In this document: positions 41,360-50,814 of the stretch, one piece after another
How the letters are laid out: every line of letters starts with the position of its first letter
Numbering within the stretch: position 1 is the stretch's first letter
From: Roseimicrobium gellanilyticum
GTDB lineage: Bacteria; Verrucomicrobiota; Verrucomicrobiia; Verrucomicrobiales; Verrucomicrobiaceae
NCBI RefSeq assembly: GCF_003315205.1
Contig: NZ_QNRR01000006.1
Span: forward strand, 124,001 to 188,000
Direction of reading: 5' to 3'
Length of the DNA: 64,000 nucleotides
The notes under the pieces: generated by a model
What the model was told of the DNA's origin: nothing
The model's database searches: none
Seen by the model: only the letters and a program-made list of their open reading frames with translations
Program-made: the position numbers and the translations under genes

Positions 41360-42538
41360 CTACTGGGCCCTCTCCGCAGCATTCGCGGCAGCTTCAGTGA
41401 TGAGCTCCGTCATCTTTCGCGTACCGGCCAGCTTCGCGCCTTCTGCCATCACTTCCCGCGTGCGCCATCCATCACGCCAGACTTGCTGGACTCCCTGCTC
41501 GATGGCGCTGGCCTCTGCCTCCAGGCCGAAGCTGTGTCGCAACATCATGGCGAGGGAAAGAATCTGGCCGACAGGGCTTGCGTCGTCCGTGTCCGCAAGG
41601 TCATAGGCCGCACCGTGGTTCGTCTGGTACACCCCATGACCCAGCGGAGTGAAGTTCCCTGAAAAGGACATCGCCCGCGAACCCAGCAGCGCGGCGGCGA
41701 GATCCGCAAGCACATCGCCGAACATGTTGGGAGCCGCGATGACGTCGAACTCCGAGGGCTGGCTGATCAACTGATAGGCCATCAGGTCGATGTCCACCAT
41801 CTTGCAGAGCACACCCTGGATTCTGGCGACCTCTTGGGCGCACTTCTGCCACATCGCGCTGATGGTGGGCACGCCGTGTTGTTTGAATACCACGGTGAGA
41901 ATGCCCCGGCGCGTGGCTGCGAGTCGCGCCGCCGCGTTGAGGAACCGCATCACCTCGGATTCGCGATAGGTGAATGCGTGCCGCGTGATGAGAGCGCCAT
42001 CGCTATCGATGATCGAGTCACCCAGTCCCTGATACAGACCGGAGATGTTCTCCCGCGCAATCAGCAAGTCGAGCCCTTGCAGCAGGTCCGTCTTCAGTGG
42101 GGATGCATCCGCCAGACCACAATGGGCCTGAATGGGACTGATTTTGAAAAACAAATCAAACTGGCGGCGCAAGTCGTACACATACCTGCTGCCGCCGGGG
42201 CCATTGAGAATGGCGCCTGAGCGCTCGAAAACATCCCGGCAAAATGCCACCACGTCTTCCGGCAGTGGATTGCCACCGGTCTTCTCCGCATCGCACCCGA
42301 TGTCGCCGCCTGTGGTCACTTCCGACCGGATGCCGGTGACGGCGCTCACGGCCTCCAGCACCTGCAATGCCGCGCGCGTGACCTGCGGGCCGATACCTTC
42401 ACCTGGCAACACGCCGATGAGTGGCGTGTCAAAACGCCGCCGCGGGCTCAGGCCTGTCACCGCGCTGATCCAGTTGCTGCAGTGACTTGCTGAAACCTGC
42501 GATGGGAGGAGTCTGGGGGGGCGGGGGACAGACGACAT
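41360..42538 (-). CDS. Isocitrate/isopropylmalate dehydrogenase family protein
   Basis: A 392-residue metal- and NAD(P)-dependent beta-decarboxylating dehydrogenase. It has the family opening LIGVLPGEGIGPQVTRAALQ after a 45-residue leader, LLIARENISGLYQG in the substrate region, TVVFKQHGVPTISAMW with the catalytic Lys, and FDVIAAPNMFGDVLADLAAAL with metal-binding Asp residues. It deviates from both IcdA and LeuB in several substrate-loop positions (RRQFDLFFKIS), so the substrate is not assigned; tartrate or homoisocitrate-like acids are possible. ATG 42538 is chosen because the sequence further upstream is unconserved. Confidence 0.82.
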   Translation of the reverse strand: MSSVPRPPRLLPSQVSASHCSNWISAVTGLSPRRRFDTPLIGVLPGEGIGPQVTRAALQVLEAVSAVTGIRSEVTTGGDIGCDAEKTGGNPLPEDVVAFCRDVFERSGAILNGPGGSRYVYDLRRQFDLFFKISPIQAHCGLADASPLKTDLLQGLDLLIARENISGLYQGLGDSIIDSDGALITRHAFTYRESEVMRFLNAAARLAATRRGILTVVFKQHGVPTISAMWQKCAQEVARIQGVLCKMVDIDLMAYQLISQPSEFDVIAAPNMFGDVLADLAAALLGSRAMSFSGNFTPLGHGVYQTNHGAAYDLADTDDASPVGQILSLAMMLRHSFGLEAEASAIEQGVQQVWRDGWRTREVMAEGAKLAGTRKMTELITEAAANAAERAQ

Positions 42539-42668
42539 CCGGGAAGGTTTTTGAATTGACCGCCATGCTAACGCGATTCCGGTGCGAGACAACCCTTGAA
42601 CACGGGTTTGCCATATCCCAGGCTGCTGCAGACAGGGATGCCCCTGTCGTTTTTCAGGTGCCTGTCCC

Positions 42669-43337
42669 TCAGGCCCTCCACCCGCGCATGCGCTCCAGCC
42701 ACAGCCTGAGTGTGGGCATGTCCGGGGGAAGTTCATTCCAACCCTTCCACGTGTAGTTGGTGAGGATGCCGTAGAGCAGGAAGTCTGCAAACACGGGAGA
42801 GCTGCCCAGGAGAAACGGCTGATGCTGCAGCATGGCATCGAAGCGGGCGAAATGTTTCGCGGACCCTGCACGCAGCTCTGCCAGGGAGGCCCGCCATTGG
42901 TCGATGCAGCCGCGACCGAATTTGCGCTCCTTGTGGCGCAAGGTCATCATGCGGCCCACGGGGTCTTCAATGGAGGGCACGTAAAAGACATCCGTGCAGC
43001 GAAAGGTCGCGCCCTCCACTTCATCATCGAGATACGCGATGAGGATGTCGTGCAGTCCTGCAAGAGTCCCGGGAAAGAGGGTGCTGCCCGCGAAGGTCTT
43101 GTCGACATAGCGCGCCACATCATTGCTCTCGGCACTGCTTTCGTAGATGGCCCTGCCCTCGTGTACCAGCATCGGCACCTGATAGTACTGCCCACCGCTC
43201 GCCTCGATGACCGCACGGCGGTCCCAGTTCGGCACGTCTACGATCTCGAAGGGCACCTCATACGCCTGCAGGATGCGCTTGATGGGCAGGCAGTAGGGGC
43301 TGTGAGGCAGGTCGTAGAGGGTCAGGCTCGCGCTCAT
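42669..43337 (-). CDS. Glutathione S-transferase family protein
   Basis: A 222-residue protein. The N-terminal thioredoxin-fold domain reads LTLYDLPHSPYCLPIKRILQ, with SPYC in the active-site position and VPMLVHEGRAIYESS as the cis-Pro plus glutathione-binding segment. The C-terminal helical domain covers residues about 90-222, with LLGSSPVFADFLLYG, the usual N-capping box. It may detoxify electrophiles or act as a maleylacetoacetate-isomerase-like enzyme. It starts 14 nt after the lexA stop on the same strand, so co-transcription with lexA is likely. Confidence 0.87.
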   Translation of the reverse strand: MSASLTLYDLPHSPYCLPIKRILQAYEVPFEIVDVPNWDRRAVIEASGGQYYQVPMLVHEGRAIYESSAESNDVARYVDKTFAGSTLFPGTLAGLHDILIAYLDDEVEGATFRCTDVFYVPSIEDPVGRMMTLRHKERKFGRGCIDQWRASLAELRAGSAKHFARFDAMLQHQPFLLGSSPVFADFLLYGILTNYTWKGWNELPPDMPTLRLWLERMRGWRA

Positions 43338-43351
43338 GGTCACTGTCAGCG

Positions 43352-43963
43352 TCAGGCGGCGTTCGGATTGGGACGGAAGAGTCCCACCATGACACCCTGA
43401 ATGGACAATTCGCGAACGGGGACGAGGTCCGGGTACGCCGGATTCTCAGCACGCAGGAAGGGGCGGCCCTTGTCGATGAGGTAGCGCTTCAGCGTCGTCT
43501 CTCCGTCCATGAGGGCGGCCACGATGTCGCGAGGCTTGGGCTCTTTCTGCTCCAGGATGACGAAGTCACCGTGGCAGATGTGGGCGCCAATCATCGAGTC
43601 GCCGCGCACTTTCAGGGCAAAAGGTTTCGAGGTCGGGCGCAGACCCATCGTTCCCAGGTCCATGCTCAGCTTGCCGTCGGCGAACTGGGGATTGTCTGCG
43701 GTGAAACCCGCAGGGATGAGGCCGTAGAAGGGGATGTCCACCGTATCGCGCTCCATGTCTTCCGGGAAGACCACGGCGCGTGCCTTGCCGGCCAGGCGAC
43801 GGATGGCGCCCTTGCGTTCCAGGGCTTTCAGGTGGCTCATCGCCGCCGTCTGGCTGGCGAATCCGAAGTGCTGCTGGATGTCCCTTGTGCTGGGCATCAC
43901 ACCGTGCGTACGCTGGTAGGTGCGTAAGAATCCGACAAGTTCCTGTTGACGTTCGGTAAGCAT
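43352..43963 (-). CDS. lexA: LexA SOS repressor
   Basis: A 203-residue repressor of DNA-damage genes that cleaves itself when RecA filaments form. The winged HTH occupies residues 1-65 (LTERQQELVGFLRTYQRTHG, then PSTRDIQQHFGFASQTAAMSHL). The autocleavage site is Ala 85-Gly 86 in GLIPAGF. The catalytic pair is Ser 123 (GDSMIGAHI) and Lys 159 (TTLKRY). The domain order and length are standard. ATG 43963 is used; ATG 43972 is equally open. A perfect palindrome just upstream is the likely autoregulatory operator. Confidence 0.94.
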   Translation of the reverse strand: MLTERQQELVGFLRTYQRTHGVMPSTRDIQQHFGFASQTAAMSHLKALERKGAIRRLAGKARAVVFPEDMERDTVDIPFYGLIPAGFTADNPQFADGKLSMDLGTMGLRPTSKPFALKVRGDSMIGAHICHGDFVILEQKEPKPRDIVAALMDGETTLKRYLIDKGRPFLRAENPAYPDLVPVRELSIQGVMVGLFRPNPNAA

Positions 43964-43973
43964 GAGGCGCATT

Positions 43974-43986
43974 TGAACACTGTTCA
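43974..43986. promoter_or_regulatory. Candidate LexA operator (TGAACA-C-TGTTCA)
   Basis: A perfect 13-bp palindrome lying 10-11 nt upstream of the lexA start and about 60 nt upstream of the divergent TPR gene. The GAAC/GTTC half-sites match the core used by Gram-positive-type LexA boxes. LexA genes are usually autoregulated, so position supports the call. Confidence 0.6.
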
Positions 43987-44045
43987 GGCAGCCAGGCAAG
44001 AGAAATCTGTTTTGCCTGCGCGCTCACCCTGAGGATATTTGCGCC

Positions 44046-44846
44046 ATGCCCGCCCCCGCTCAGTATTGGATTTTGCTCCTTACACTCATCATCTCGCCAG
44101 TTTTTTCCCAGGAAACAAAGCCTGCGCCTGCCTCCCCACCTGCCGCGAAGCCCGCTGCGGCGCAGCCTGCCGTTCCACCAAAGGACGAACCAAAAAAAGA
44201 GGAGGGCAAGGAGAGTGCCGATGCCGGGCAAAAACCCCAGGACGCCGCCACGCTCGGACTTCCGAACCAGATGAAGACCGGCACACTTCCTCCGAACAAC
44301 ACCAGCATCTCGGAACTCGCCGCGCAGGCGTTTGGTCGCAAGGACTGGGAGACCGCGCGCAAGTATTACGAGCAGATGCTGCGTGATGACCCGCTCAATG
44401 CGCTGACGCATGCCAACCTTGGCGCCGTGGAGCAGCAGGCGGGCAGGCTCAAGGAAGCGCAGGCACTCTTCAGCCGCGCCGTCGCCATCAATCCGGATTT
44501 GCAGCAGACCTGGGTCGCGCTGGGGCTGGTGAGTTATGAAAAGGGCGACCTCTACTACGCCCTGCACGCCATTGGCCGTGCCATCCATGAGGACCCCACG
44601 GATGCCCGTGCGCACAACTACCTCGCTGCTGTGTCGAAAAAACTCGGCTGGCTGGACGCCGCCGAGGCGGAACTGCTTCGCGCCATCGAACTGGACCCCA
44701 ACTACGGCAACGCGCACTTCAATCTCTGCATCATGTACCTCGAGCGCAAGCCCCCGGCCCTGGAGCTTGCCAAACGCCACTATGAGAAAGCCGTCGCCCT
44801 CGGCGCGGCTCGTGATGAGCTGGTGGAGGAGAAGCTGAAGGATTGA
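44046..44846 (+). CDS. Secreted tetratricopeptide-repeat protein
   Basis: A 266-residue protein. Residues 1-21 are a signal peptide (YWILLLTLIISPVFSQ), then a Pro/Ala/Lys-rich linker to about residue 75. At least four TPR units follow: AAQAFGRKDWETARKYYEQM, LTHANLGAVEQQAGRLKEA, TWVALGLVSYEKGDLYYAL and AHNYLAAVSKKLGWLDAAE. Such proteins mediate protein-protein contact, here in the periplasm or outer membrane. It is divergent from lexA and may share the LexA operator region, though no DNA-repair role is suggested. Confidence 0.85.
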   Translation: MPAPAQYWILLLTLIISPVFSQETKPAPASPPAAKPAAAQPAVPPKDEPKKEEGKESADAGQKPQDAATLGLPNQMKTGTLPPNNTSISELAAQAFGRKDWETARKYYEQMLRDDPLNALTHANLGAVEQQAGRLKEAQALFSRAVAINPDLQQTWVALGLVSYEKGDLYYALHAIGRAIHEDPTDARAHNYLAAVSKKLGWLDAAEAELLRAIELDPNYGNAHFNLCIMYLERKPPALELAKRHYEKAVALGAARDELVEEKLKD

Positions 44847-45262
44847 GGGGGGGAGAGCGGGCCTTGTGAATAGGGTTTTGCGATGGCGGTGCGGGCCTAT
44901 GGACCCTTGCGCTATCGACAGACAGAAGAGCTTCAAGCGGCACAAGACGGATGGCACATTCGAAGTTGCAGCCTGAAGGGCTGCCGGAGCCCAGCCCGGG
45001 GTTAGGGAGTCTTGGCGACCGACACCCTGGTAGACGAAAAAAACCCTCGGACCCTGAAGGGGTCCAGGAGAGGAGGGCAGGGTCTGCTTCGAGTATTTGG
45101 CCAAGTCGAATAACACTGGGAATTGGTCAGTCTATTGCCCAAATCTCAATAAGTTAATTCCAATTCAGAGGCGCAGACAGTTGCCTGGCTTTTGAAGCAC
45201 GTCACAGTCCAAGGCCGCTTCGCGTCACAGCATCTGGATCTGTCGCTTGTAGTCAATCCCAC
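44847..45262. other. Gap with REP-like hairpin repeats
   Basis: About 415 bp without a gene. Between about 44960 and 45070 lie short hairpins (AGCCTGAAGGGCT; GGACCC-TGAAG-GGGTCC at 45049-45065) and CCC/GGG blocks. Sequences of this kind are dispersed repeats in planctomycete and verrucomicrobial genomes (from memory). The rest shows nothing. Confidence 0.45.
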
Positions 45263-45613
45263 TCACAAATCCACCCCCGCCACCTTCAACAGCTTCATCG
45301 TGACAAAATACAATCCCACCGTGCCCACGATGCACACACCCAGCGCCGCCCAGAAGCCCCAGCCCTGACGCAGAAGCCACGGCAGCACGAGAAACATGGG
45401 AAGCGTGGGCAGCACAAACCAGAAGGTGCCGAAGGCGTGATTCGCAATCAGCGCGGTGTCCTTCTTCTCCACATAGAGCCAGATGAAGGCCAGCAGCGAA
45501 GTGAGCGGCAGCGAGTGGATGATGCTCGCGGCAAAATTATTCCGCTTCGCCGTCTCCGTCACCACCACGATGATGCCGGCGCTGAGCACGAGTTTGATGA
45601 GGTAGTAGAACAT
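45263..45613 (-). CDS. DUF3147-like membrane protein
   Basis: A 116-residue inner-membrane protein with four hydrophobic helices: FYYLIKLVLSAGIIVVVTE, SLPLTSLLAFIWLYVE, TFWFVLPTLPMFLVLPWLL and FWAALGVCIVGTVGLYFVTM. This matches the DUF3147 type, whose function is unknown. The start at 45613 precedes the first helix directly. It lies downstream of the metal-efflux operon, beyond its terminator, so it is likely a separate unit. Confidence 0.75.
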   Translation of the reverse strand: MFYYLIKLVLSAGIIVVVTETAKRNNFAASIIHSLPLTSLLAFIWLYVEKKDTALIANHAFGTFWFVLPTLPMFLVLPWLLRQGWGFWAALGVCIVGTVGLYFVTMKLLKVAGVDL

Positions 45614-45737
45614 GGGGTACGTGTTGGAGTGTTGGAATGCTGGAGTGATGCGTGCCAGATGTCTGCATCGCAGGCTCGCGCCGAGTTCAACCGCAGGCGC
45701 TGCCCCAATCAAAAATCACAAATCATCAATCATAAAT

Positions 45738-45773
45738 AGAAAAACGCCCGCCACCTCTCACGGCAGCGGGCGT
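45738..45773 (-). terminator. Terminator of the metal-efflux operon
   Basis: ACGCCCGC (45744-45751) pairs with GCGGGCGT (45766-45773). Read on minus it is followed by TTTTTCT. It lies about 27 nt after the stop of the last operon gene at 45800. Confidence 0.8.
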
Positions 45774-45799
45774 CCTTGGCAGAAATCTATTCAGCCTTC

Positions 45800-46237
45800 T
45801 CACTCCTTGCACTTGCAGAGCCACTCGGGACTCTTGCACTCGCCGCACTCGCCGGTGTCATACTCGAAGCGGGCAGTCACAGCCTTGGCCTTGGGCGTGG
45901 CCTTGTACTGGACGATGAGCCATTCACCATCCTTCACCACGGGCACGGTGAAGCCGGTCTCCGTCTTGGTCACTTCCAGTTTCACGGGGTTCTTGCGATC
46001 TCCGGTGGTGGCGGTGAGCGTGCCCTCGCCTGCCTTCATGGGCTTGAGGTCCTTGTCGAGAAGCGCGATTTGAAATTTCCCATCCTTCACGGTGACCTCG
46101 GCGTGTACGGTTTCATCCTTGCTGAGTTCCAGCAGGCGTCCGCCTTTGGGGCCGAGAGGCACACCGCCGTGGCCGAAGGCAAAGCTGGTTACAAGCGCCA
46201 GCGCGAGGGTCATCAATTTCGTTTTCATGGATTTCAT
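45800..46237 (-). CDS. Periplasmic protein of the metal-efflux operon, Cys-rich C-terminus
   Basis: A 145-residue exported protein. Residues 1-22 are a signal peptide (LMTLALALVTSFAFG) followed by HGGVPLGPKGGRLLEL. The body is a small beta-rich domain. The end, CGECKSPEWLCKCKE, holds four Cys and could bind metal. It is the last gene of the RND operon, 104 bp after the pump. A role as periplasmic metal-binding accessory is inferred from position and the cysteine tail; no family is recognised. Confidence 0.7.
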   Translation of the reverse strand: MKSMKTKLMTLALALVTSFAFGHGGVPLGPKGGRLLELSKDETVHAEVTVKDGKFQIALLDKDLKPMKAGEGTLTATTGDRKNPVKLEVTKTETGFTVPVVKDGEWLIVQYKATPKAKAVTARFEYDTGECGECKSPEWLCKCKE

Positions 46238-46341
46238 CTAGTGGGTTTGGCTTTGGGTTGGTTTGACGATTGGGTTGGTTCTCTGATTCAAGTCAGAAAT
46301 GATTTCGATGTTTGTCCTGTCAGTTCTTGTCGGTTGGTTTT

Positions 46342-49300
46342 TCAGTGTGCCGCGGGAGCTTCATTCCGGACGGCAGATTCAGCGGCGCTTCGGCCAAAGA
46401 GGTAGAAGACGGCGGGTGTGACCACGAGGTCCAGCAACGTGGAAGACACCAGGCCGCCCACGATGACCACGGCCACAGGATGCAGGATTTCCTTCCCCGG
46501 TTCATGTGCGGACAACAGCAGCGGGATGAGAGCGATGCCCGCACTCAAGGCCGTCATCACCACGGGGACGAGTCGCTCCAGCGTGCCGCGGATGATCATC
46601 TGCGGACCGAAGGACTCACCCTCGTGCTTCATGAGGTGCAGATAGTGGCTGATCATCATGATGCCGTTGCGCGCTGCCACCCCACCCACGGCGATGAAAC
46701 CCACGATGGTGGCGATGCTGATGTTGTTGATGAGGAACCACGTCAGCGCGAGACCGCCAATGAGGGCCAGTGGGATATTCAGCATCACCTGCAAGGCGAG
46801 TGACAGGCTGCGGAAGTAGCCGTAGAGCAGGATGACAATCGCGAAGAGCACGAGCACGAAGTAGAAGGCGATGGTCCTGGCCGCCTCCTGCTGCGCGCGG
46901 AACTCACCCTCGAAGCTCGGGTAGTAGCCCTCGGGAAAGTCGACCTTCTCCTTCACTTCCTTCTCCCACCGCTGCACGATGGATTGCAGATCACGCTCGC
47001 TCGTGTTCGCGCTGATGACGATGCGGCGTTGCGTGTTCTCGCGGTTGATGACGTTCGGCCCCTTGCTCTCGCGAATGTCCGCGACGAGGCGCAAGGGCAC
47101 ACGACGTCCACCCGCGGCTTCCACGAGCACGTCACCGAGCTTCTCCGGTGAGTCGCGCCACTCGGGAGGCAGGCGCAGCACCAGGTCCACGCTGCGCTCG
47201 CCTTCGCGCAACTCCGTGAGCGCGGTGCCGCCGATGAGAGCGCTCATCTGTTCATTGAGCGCGCCGGGCTGGATGCCATATGCCATGGCACGTTCGCGGT
47301 TCACCTCAATCTTCAACTGCGGAATCGGCACCTGCGCTTCCAGATACACATCCGTGAGACCTGGAATCTTCTGGCCGATGTCGCGTATCTGCGCGCCTTT
47401 CTCGCGCAACACATCGATGTTCGGACCGAAGACCTTGATGGCAATCTTCGCGCTCACGCCGCTGAGCATGTGACTGAGTCGGTGACCGATGGGCTGGCCC
47501 ACATTCACCGCGGTGCCGGGGATCGCAGCCAGCTTCTCTCGAATCTCCTTGAAGACCTCCTCACGCGGGCGGCCGCCTTCGTCGAACTCCACGTCGAACT
47601 CATTCACACTCACCGGCACCACGTGGTCATCTCGCTCGGCACGTCCGGCACGGCGGCCCACGCTCTTCACCCCTTTGATGTCCATGAGGATCTTCACACC
47701 AAGCTCGCCCACTTCATTCGTCTGCGCGAGCGAGGTGCCCGGCGCATTCGCGAGGGAGATGGTAGCGCTGCCTTCATTGAAGGCCGGCAGGAACTCCTTG
47801 CCCATCACAGGATAGAGCAGCAACGCGGCCACCATCAGGGCTCCCACGATGGCAATCACCACGAGCGGCGCGCCCAGCGCCGCACGCAGGAAGGTGTGAC
47901 GCACCAGGTTCTTCATGGCACGCACCACGAAGCCATCGCCATGGTCCTTGCCCTCCTTCGGTTTCAGCAGCAGCGAGCACATCACGGGAATGACCGTAAG
48001 CGACACCACGAACGAACCCGCCATGCTCACCATGGTGGCGATGGCAATGGGGGTGAAGAGACGACCCTCCAGACCTTCCAACCCGAGCAGCGGGAGGAAC
48101 ACCAGGATGATGAGCACCGTGGCGTAGAGGATGGAGTTACGCACCTCACCGGACGCGGTGGCAATGACTTCCATGCGCGGCTTCGGATTGGCCAGCGAAG
48201 CATTCTCGCGCAATCGCCGGAAGACATTCTCCACGTCTACAATCGCATCATCCACCACCATGCCGATGGCCACGGCGAGACCACCGAGGGTCATGGAGTT
48301 CACGCTGACTTCAAAGAGACGGAACACAAGCAGCGTGATGGCGAATGACAGCGGCATCGCCATGACCGTGATGAAGGTCGTACGGATGCTCAGCAGAAAG
48401 AGGAAGAGCACCACGGTCACCATGATGGCGCCATCGCGAATGGCCTCCTTCAGGTTGTCGATGGCATGGGTGATGAAGTCCCCCTGACGGAAGAGCAGTT
48501 CCAACTCCACGCCTTCCGGCAGGGTGGGCTTTAGGCCCTCCAACGCTTTCTCGATTTGCTCCGTGAGGCGAAGCGTATCGAAGCCAGGCGCTTTATCGAT
48601 GCTGAGGATCACGCCCATCTGCCCGTTCACACTGGCGTCACCGCGCATGATTTGCACGCCGTAGTCCAGCTTCGCCACATCCTGCAGGAGAATGGGACGA
48701 TCCTTCACCATCTTCACCACGGTCTTGCCGAGTTCCTCCAGGCTGGTGCTCATGCCGAGGTTGCGCACCATGATTTCCTTTGGTCCAGCCTGCAGGTAGC
48801 CGCTGGTGGCATTGCCCGCCGCCTTCGCGGTGGCGATGTTGATTTCCTCCAGGCTCACATCGTACGCGAGCATGCGATTTGGGTCGGGCTGCACCTGCAC
48901 CTGCTTCACGCCGCCGCCGATGTTCAGCACATCCGCGACACCGTTGATGCTTTGCAAGCGCCTCCGCAGGGTCCAGTCCGCGAGGGTGCGCAGGTCGCGA
49001 GGCTCCATGTAGCCCTTTTCACCGGGCTTCTTGTTGCTCTTCACGCCTACGAGGAGGATCTCACCCATGAGTGAAGACACCGGCGTCATGCCGGGCGTCA
49101 CGTCCTTGGGCAGATTCCCCAGCACGGCCTGCACGCGCTCCTGCACGAGCTGGCGTGCACGATAGATGTCCGTGCCCCAGGCAAACTCCGCGAAGACCAG
49201 CGAGAGGCCCACGTCTGAGTTTGACCTGACACGGTCCAGACTGGCGACACCTTGAATGGCGCTCTCCAGCGGCTGGGTGACGAGCATCTCCACCTCCTCC

Positions 49301-49473
49301 GGCGCGAGGCCGGGGCACTCGGTGAGCAGTGTCACCGTCGGCTTGGTCATGTCCGGCAGCACTTCCACCGGCAGCTTCGTGAGCGTCTGATAGCCAAAGA
49401 CCATCAGCAGCACGGAAGCCATCAGCACCAAAGGTCGATGGTGCAGCGAAAAGCGTATGAGCTTGTTCAGCAT
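46342..49473 (-). CDS. Heavy-metal efflux RND pump (CusA/CzcA family)
   Basis: A 1043-residue inner-membrane proton/metal antiporter that exports metal ions through an adaptor and outer-membrane channel. It starts MLNKLIRFSLHHRPLVLMAS. The first big periplasmic loop begins after MTKPTVTLLTECPGLAPEEVE. The proton-relay helix near residue 400 reads GMVVDDAIVDVENVFRRL. The C-terminal half repeats the fold and ends AVFYLFGRSAAESAV. The DDAIVDVEN signature differs from the classical Zn/Co (DGAVVIVEN) and Cu/Ag forms, so the metal is uncertain. It is followed by the Cys-tailed protein and preceded, 19 nt away, by the adaptor. Confidence 0.93.
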   Translation of the reverse strand: MLNKLIRFSLHHRPLVLMASVLLMVFGYQTLTKLPVEVLPDMTKPTVTLLTECPGLAPEEVEMLVTQPLESAIQGVASLDRVRSNSDVGLSLVFAEFAWGTDIYRARQLVQERVQAVLGNLPKDVTPGMTPVSSLMGEILLVGVKSNKKPGEKGYMEPRDLRTLADWTLRRRLQSINGVADVLNIGGGVKQVQVQPDPNRMLAYDVSLEEINIATAKAAGNATSGYLQAGPKEIMVRNLGMSTSLEELGKTVVKMVKDRPILLQDVAKLDYGVQIMRGDASVNGQMGVILSIDKAPGFDTLRLTEQIEKALEGLKPTLPEGVELELLFRQGDFITHAIDNLKEAIRDGAIMVTVVLFLFLLSIRTTFITVMAMPLSFAITLLVFRLFEVSVNSMTLGGLAVAIGMVVDDAIVDVENVFRRLRENASLANPKPRMEVIATASGEVRNSILYATVLIILVFLPLLGLEGLEGRLFTPIAIATMVSMAGSFVVSLTVIPVMCSLLLKPKEGKDHGDGFVVRAMKNLVRHTFLRAALGAPLVVIAIVGALMVAALLLYPVMGKEFLPAFNEGSATISLANAPGTSLAQTNEVGELGVKILMDIKGVKSVGRRAGRAERDDHVVPVSVNEFDVEFDEGGRPREEVFKEIREKLAAIPGTAVNVGQPIGHRLSHMLSGVSAKIAIKVFGPNIDVLREKGAQIRDIGQKIPGLTDVYLEAQVPIPQLKIEVNRERAMAYGIQPGALNEQMSALIGGTALTELREGERSVDLVLRLPPEWRDSPEKLGDVLVEAAGGRRVPLRLVADIRESKGPNVINRENTQRRIVISANTSERDLQSIVQRWEKEVKEKVDFPEGYYPSFEGEFRAQQEAARTIAFYFVLVLFAIVILLYGYFRSLSLALQVMLNIPLALIGGLALTWFLINNISIATIVGFIAVGGVAARNGIMMISHYLHLMKHEGESFGPQMIIRGTLERLVPVVMTALSAGIALIPLLLSAHEPGKEILHPVAVVIVGGLVSSTLLDLVVTPAVFYLFGRSAAESAVRNEAPAAH

Positions 49474-49492
49474 GATCGGATCCCGGGTGTGG

Positions 49493-50785
49493 TTAGGCGG
49501 AAGCGGACGGGCGCTTCAGGAACATGCTCACCACCAGCAATGCCAGCAGGAGACCCGTGGTCGCGGCGAAGAAGATGGCCACCATGGTCCACTGGCTGTG
49601 GTCATGGTCGTGGTCGCCACCGCCCGCGCCCTTCTTGGCAGCGGCGATTTGCGCCGCCGTCATCTCGGTGCCGTCTTCATTGTGCGGGTGGCCGTGGGCG
49701 GCATCGAGTGCCTCCTTCAAGCTCACACTGCCCTTGCCCGCATAGGTGAGGGTGTACGCGCCCTTCGTCACCACTTCATCCCCGGCGAAGAGACCACTGA
49801 TGACTTCGATGGACTGGTCATTGCTGACACCGAAGTCCACCGGTGTTTTCACAAACGCGTTCTTCAGATCGTAGTCCTTGATGAAGACAAAGCGTCCGGT
49901 GGCATCTCCCTGCACGGCTTCCTTCGGAATGGAGAGCACATTCTCCCGCGCACTCACCACGATGGCGAACTCCGCACGCATGCCAGGACGCAATACCTTG
50001 TCGGGGTTCGCGACGTGGAAGGCAGCCTCGATGGTGGCGCTCTCTTCATCCGCATACGCGCCGATGTGCGCCAGCTCCGCTTCGAATACCTTGTCCGGAT
50101 AGCCCGCGATCTTGATGCGTGCCTTCTGCCCCTTCTTGAGTTTTCCCGCGAGATGCTCCGGCACGTAGGCCGCAGCTTCCACGGTTTCCAGGTTCACGAT
50201 TTCGATGAGTGAGTCATTCGGCTCGATGGGCTGCCCCTGGGCGATGTTCACCTTCGCGATGGTGCCTGCGATGGGCGCACCCAGCATGACGGTGGGAGGT
50301 GGGTCACCGGGCTGGCGACTCTCCACCCACATGAGCTCCTCATCCTGGTCCACTTCCTGGTCGGGAAGCGCGAGCACGGAGAAGGCACGGCCGGGAATGC
50401 GGCTGCTGACGATGGCCTTCTTCCCCGGGAGGATTTCGATGCGACCCAGCGCGAAGATGGTTTCCTCAAAGTCACCTTCTTCCGTTTCCGCGGTCTCGAT
50501 GTTGAGGTTCTTCACACCTTGCTCATCAAGCACCACGGTGTTCGTCGCGCGGTTGGGGTCGGCCTTTTCGGCTTCCTCATGGTCATGATCGTGCTCTTCG
50601 CCCTCGGCACGCTTGTGCTCGCCTTCTTCCTTGTCCTTGGCAGGGGCTTCCTCCTTGGAGGTCTTTTTGTCTCCATGGCTGTGTGCTTTTCCTGGAGCCC
50701 CCTCACGGGCGCTCAGGGTGCATGGCACTGCCAGGAGGCACAGCAACGCCAGCAGGCTTGCAAAAATCTTCTTCTCAAGTTTCAT
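49493..50785 (-). CDS. RND efflux periplasmic adaptor with His-rich ends
   Basis: A 430-residue membrane-fusion protein. After a signal peptide (SLLALLCLLAVPCTLSA) a long His/Glu/Lys-rich segment (HKRAEGEEHDHDHEE) precedes the adaptor core. Core elements are RIEILPGKKAIVSSRIPG, a lipoyl-like IAGTIAKVNIAQGQPI and KDYDLKNAFVKTPV. Unusually, the C-terminus has GGDHDHDHSQ and then a hydrophobic helix (MVAIFFAATTGLLLALLVVS) with a basic end, so it may be anchored at both ends. It links the pump to the TolC-like channel and may also collect metal in the periplasm. The outer-membrane gene lies 29 nt upstream. Confidence 0.88.
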   Translation of the reverse strand: MKLEKKIFASLLALLCLLAVPCTLSAREGAPGKAHSHGDKKTSKEEAPAKDKEEGEHKRAEGEEHDHDHEEAEKADPNRATNTVVLDEQGVKNLNIETAETEEGDFEETIFALGRIEILPGKKAIVSSRIPGRAFSVLALPDQEVDQDEELMWVESRQPGDPPPTVMLGAPIAGTIAKVNIAQGQPIEPNDSLIEIVNLETVEAAAYVPEHLAGKLKKGQKARIKIAGYPDKVFEAELAHIGAYADEESATIEAAFHVANPDKVLRPGMRAEFAIVVSARENVLSIPKEAVQGDATGRFVFIKDYDLKNAFVKTPVDFGVSNDQSIEVISGLFAGDEVVTKGAYTLTYAGKGSVSLKEALDAAHGHPHNEDGTEMTAAQIAAAKKGAGGGDHDHDHSQWTMVAIFFAATTGLLLALLVVSMFLKRPSASA

Positions 50786-50814
50786 GGTATATCAGAAATG
50801 GATACAAAATGGGT

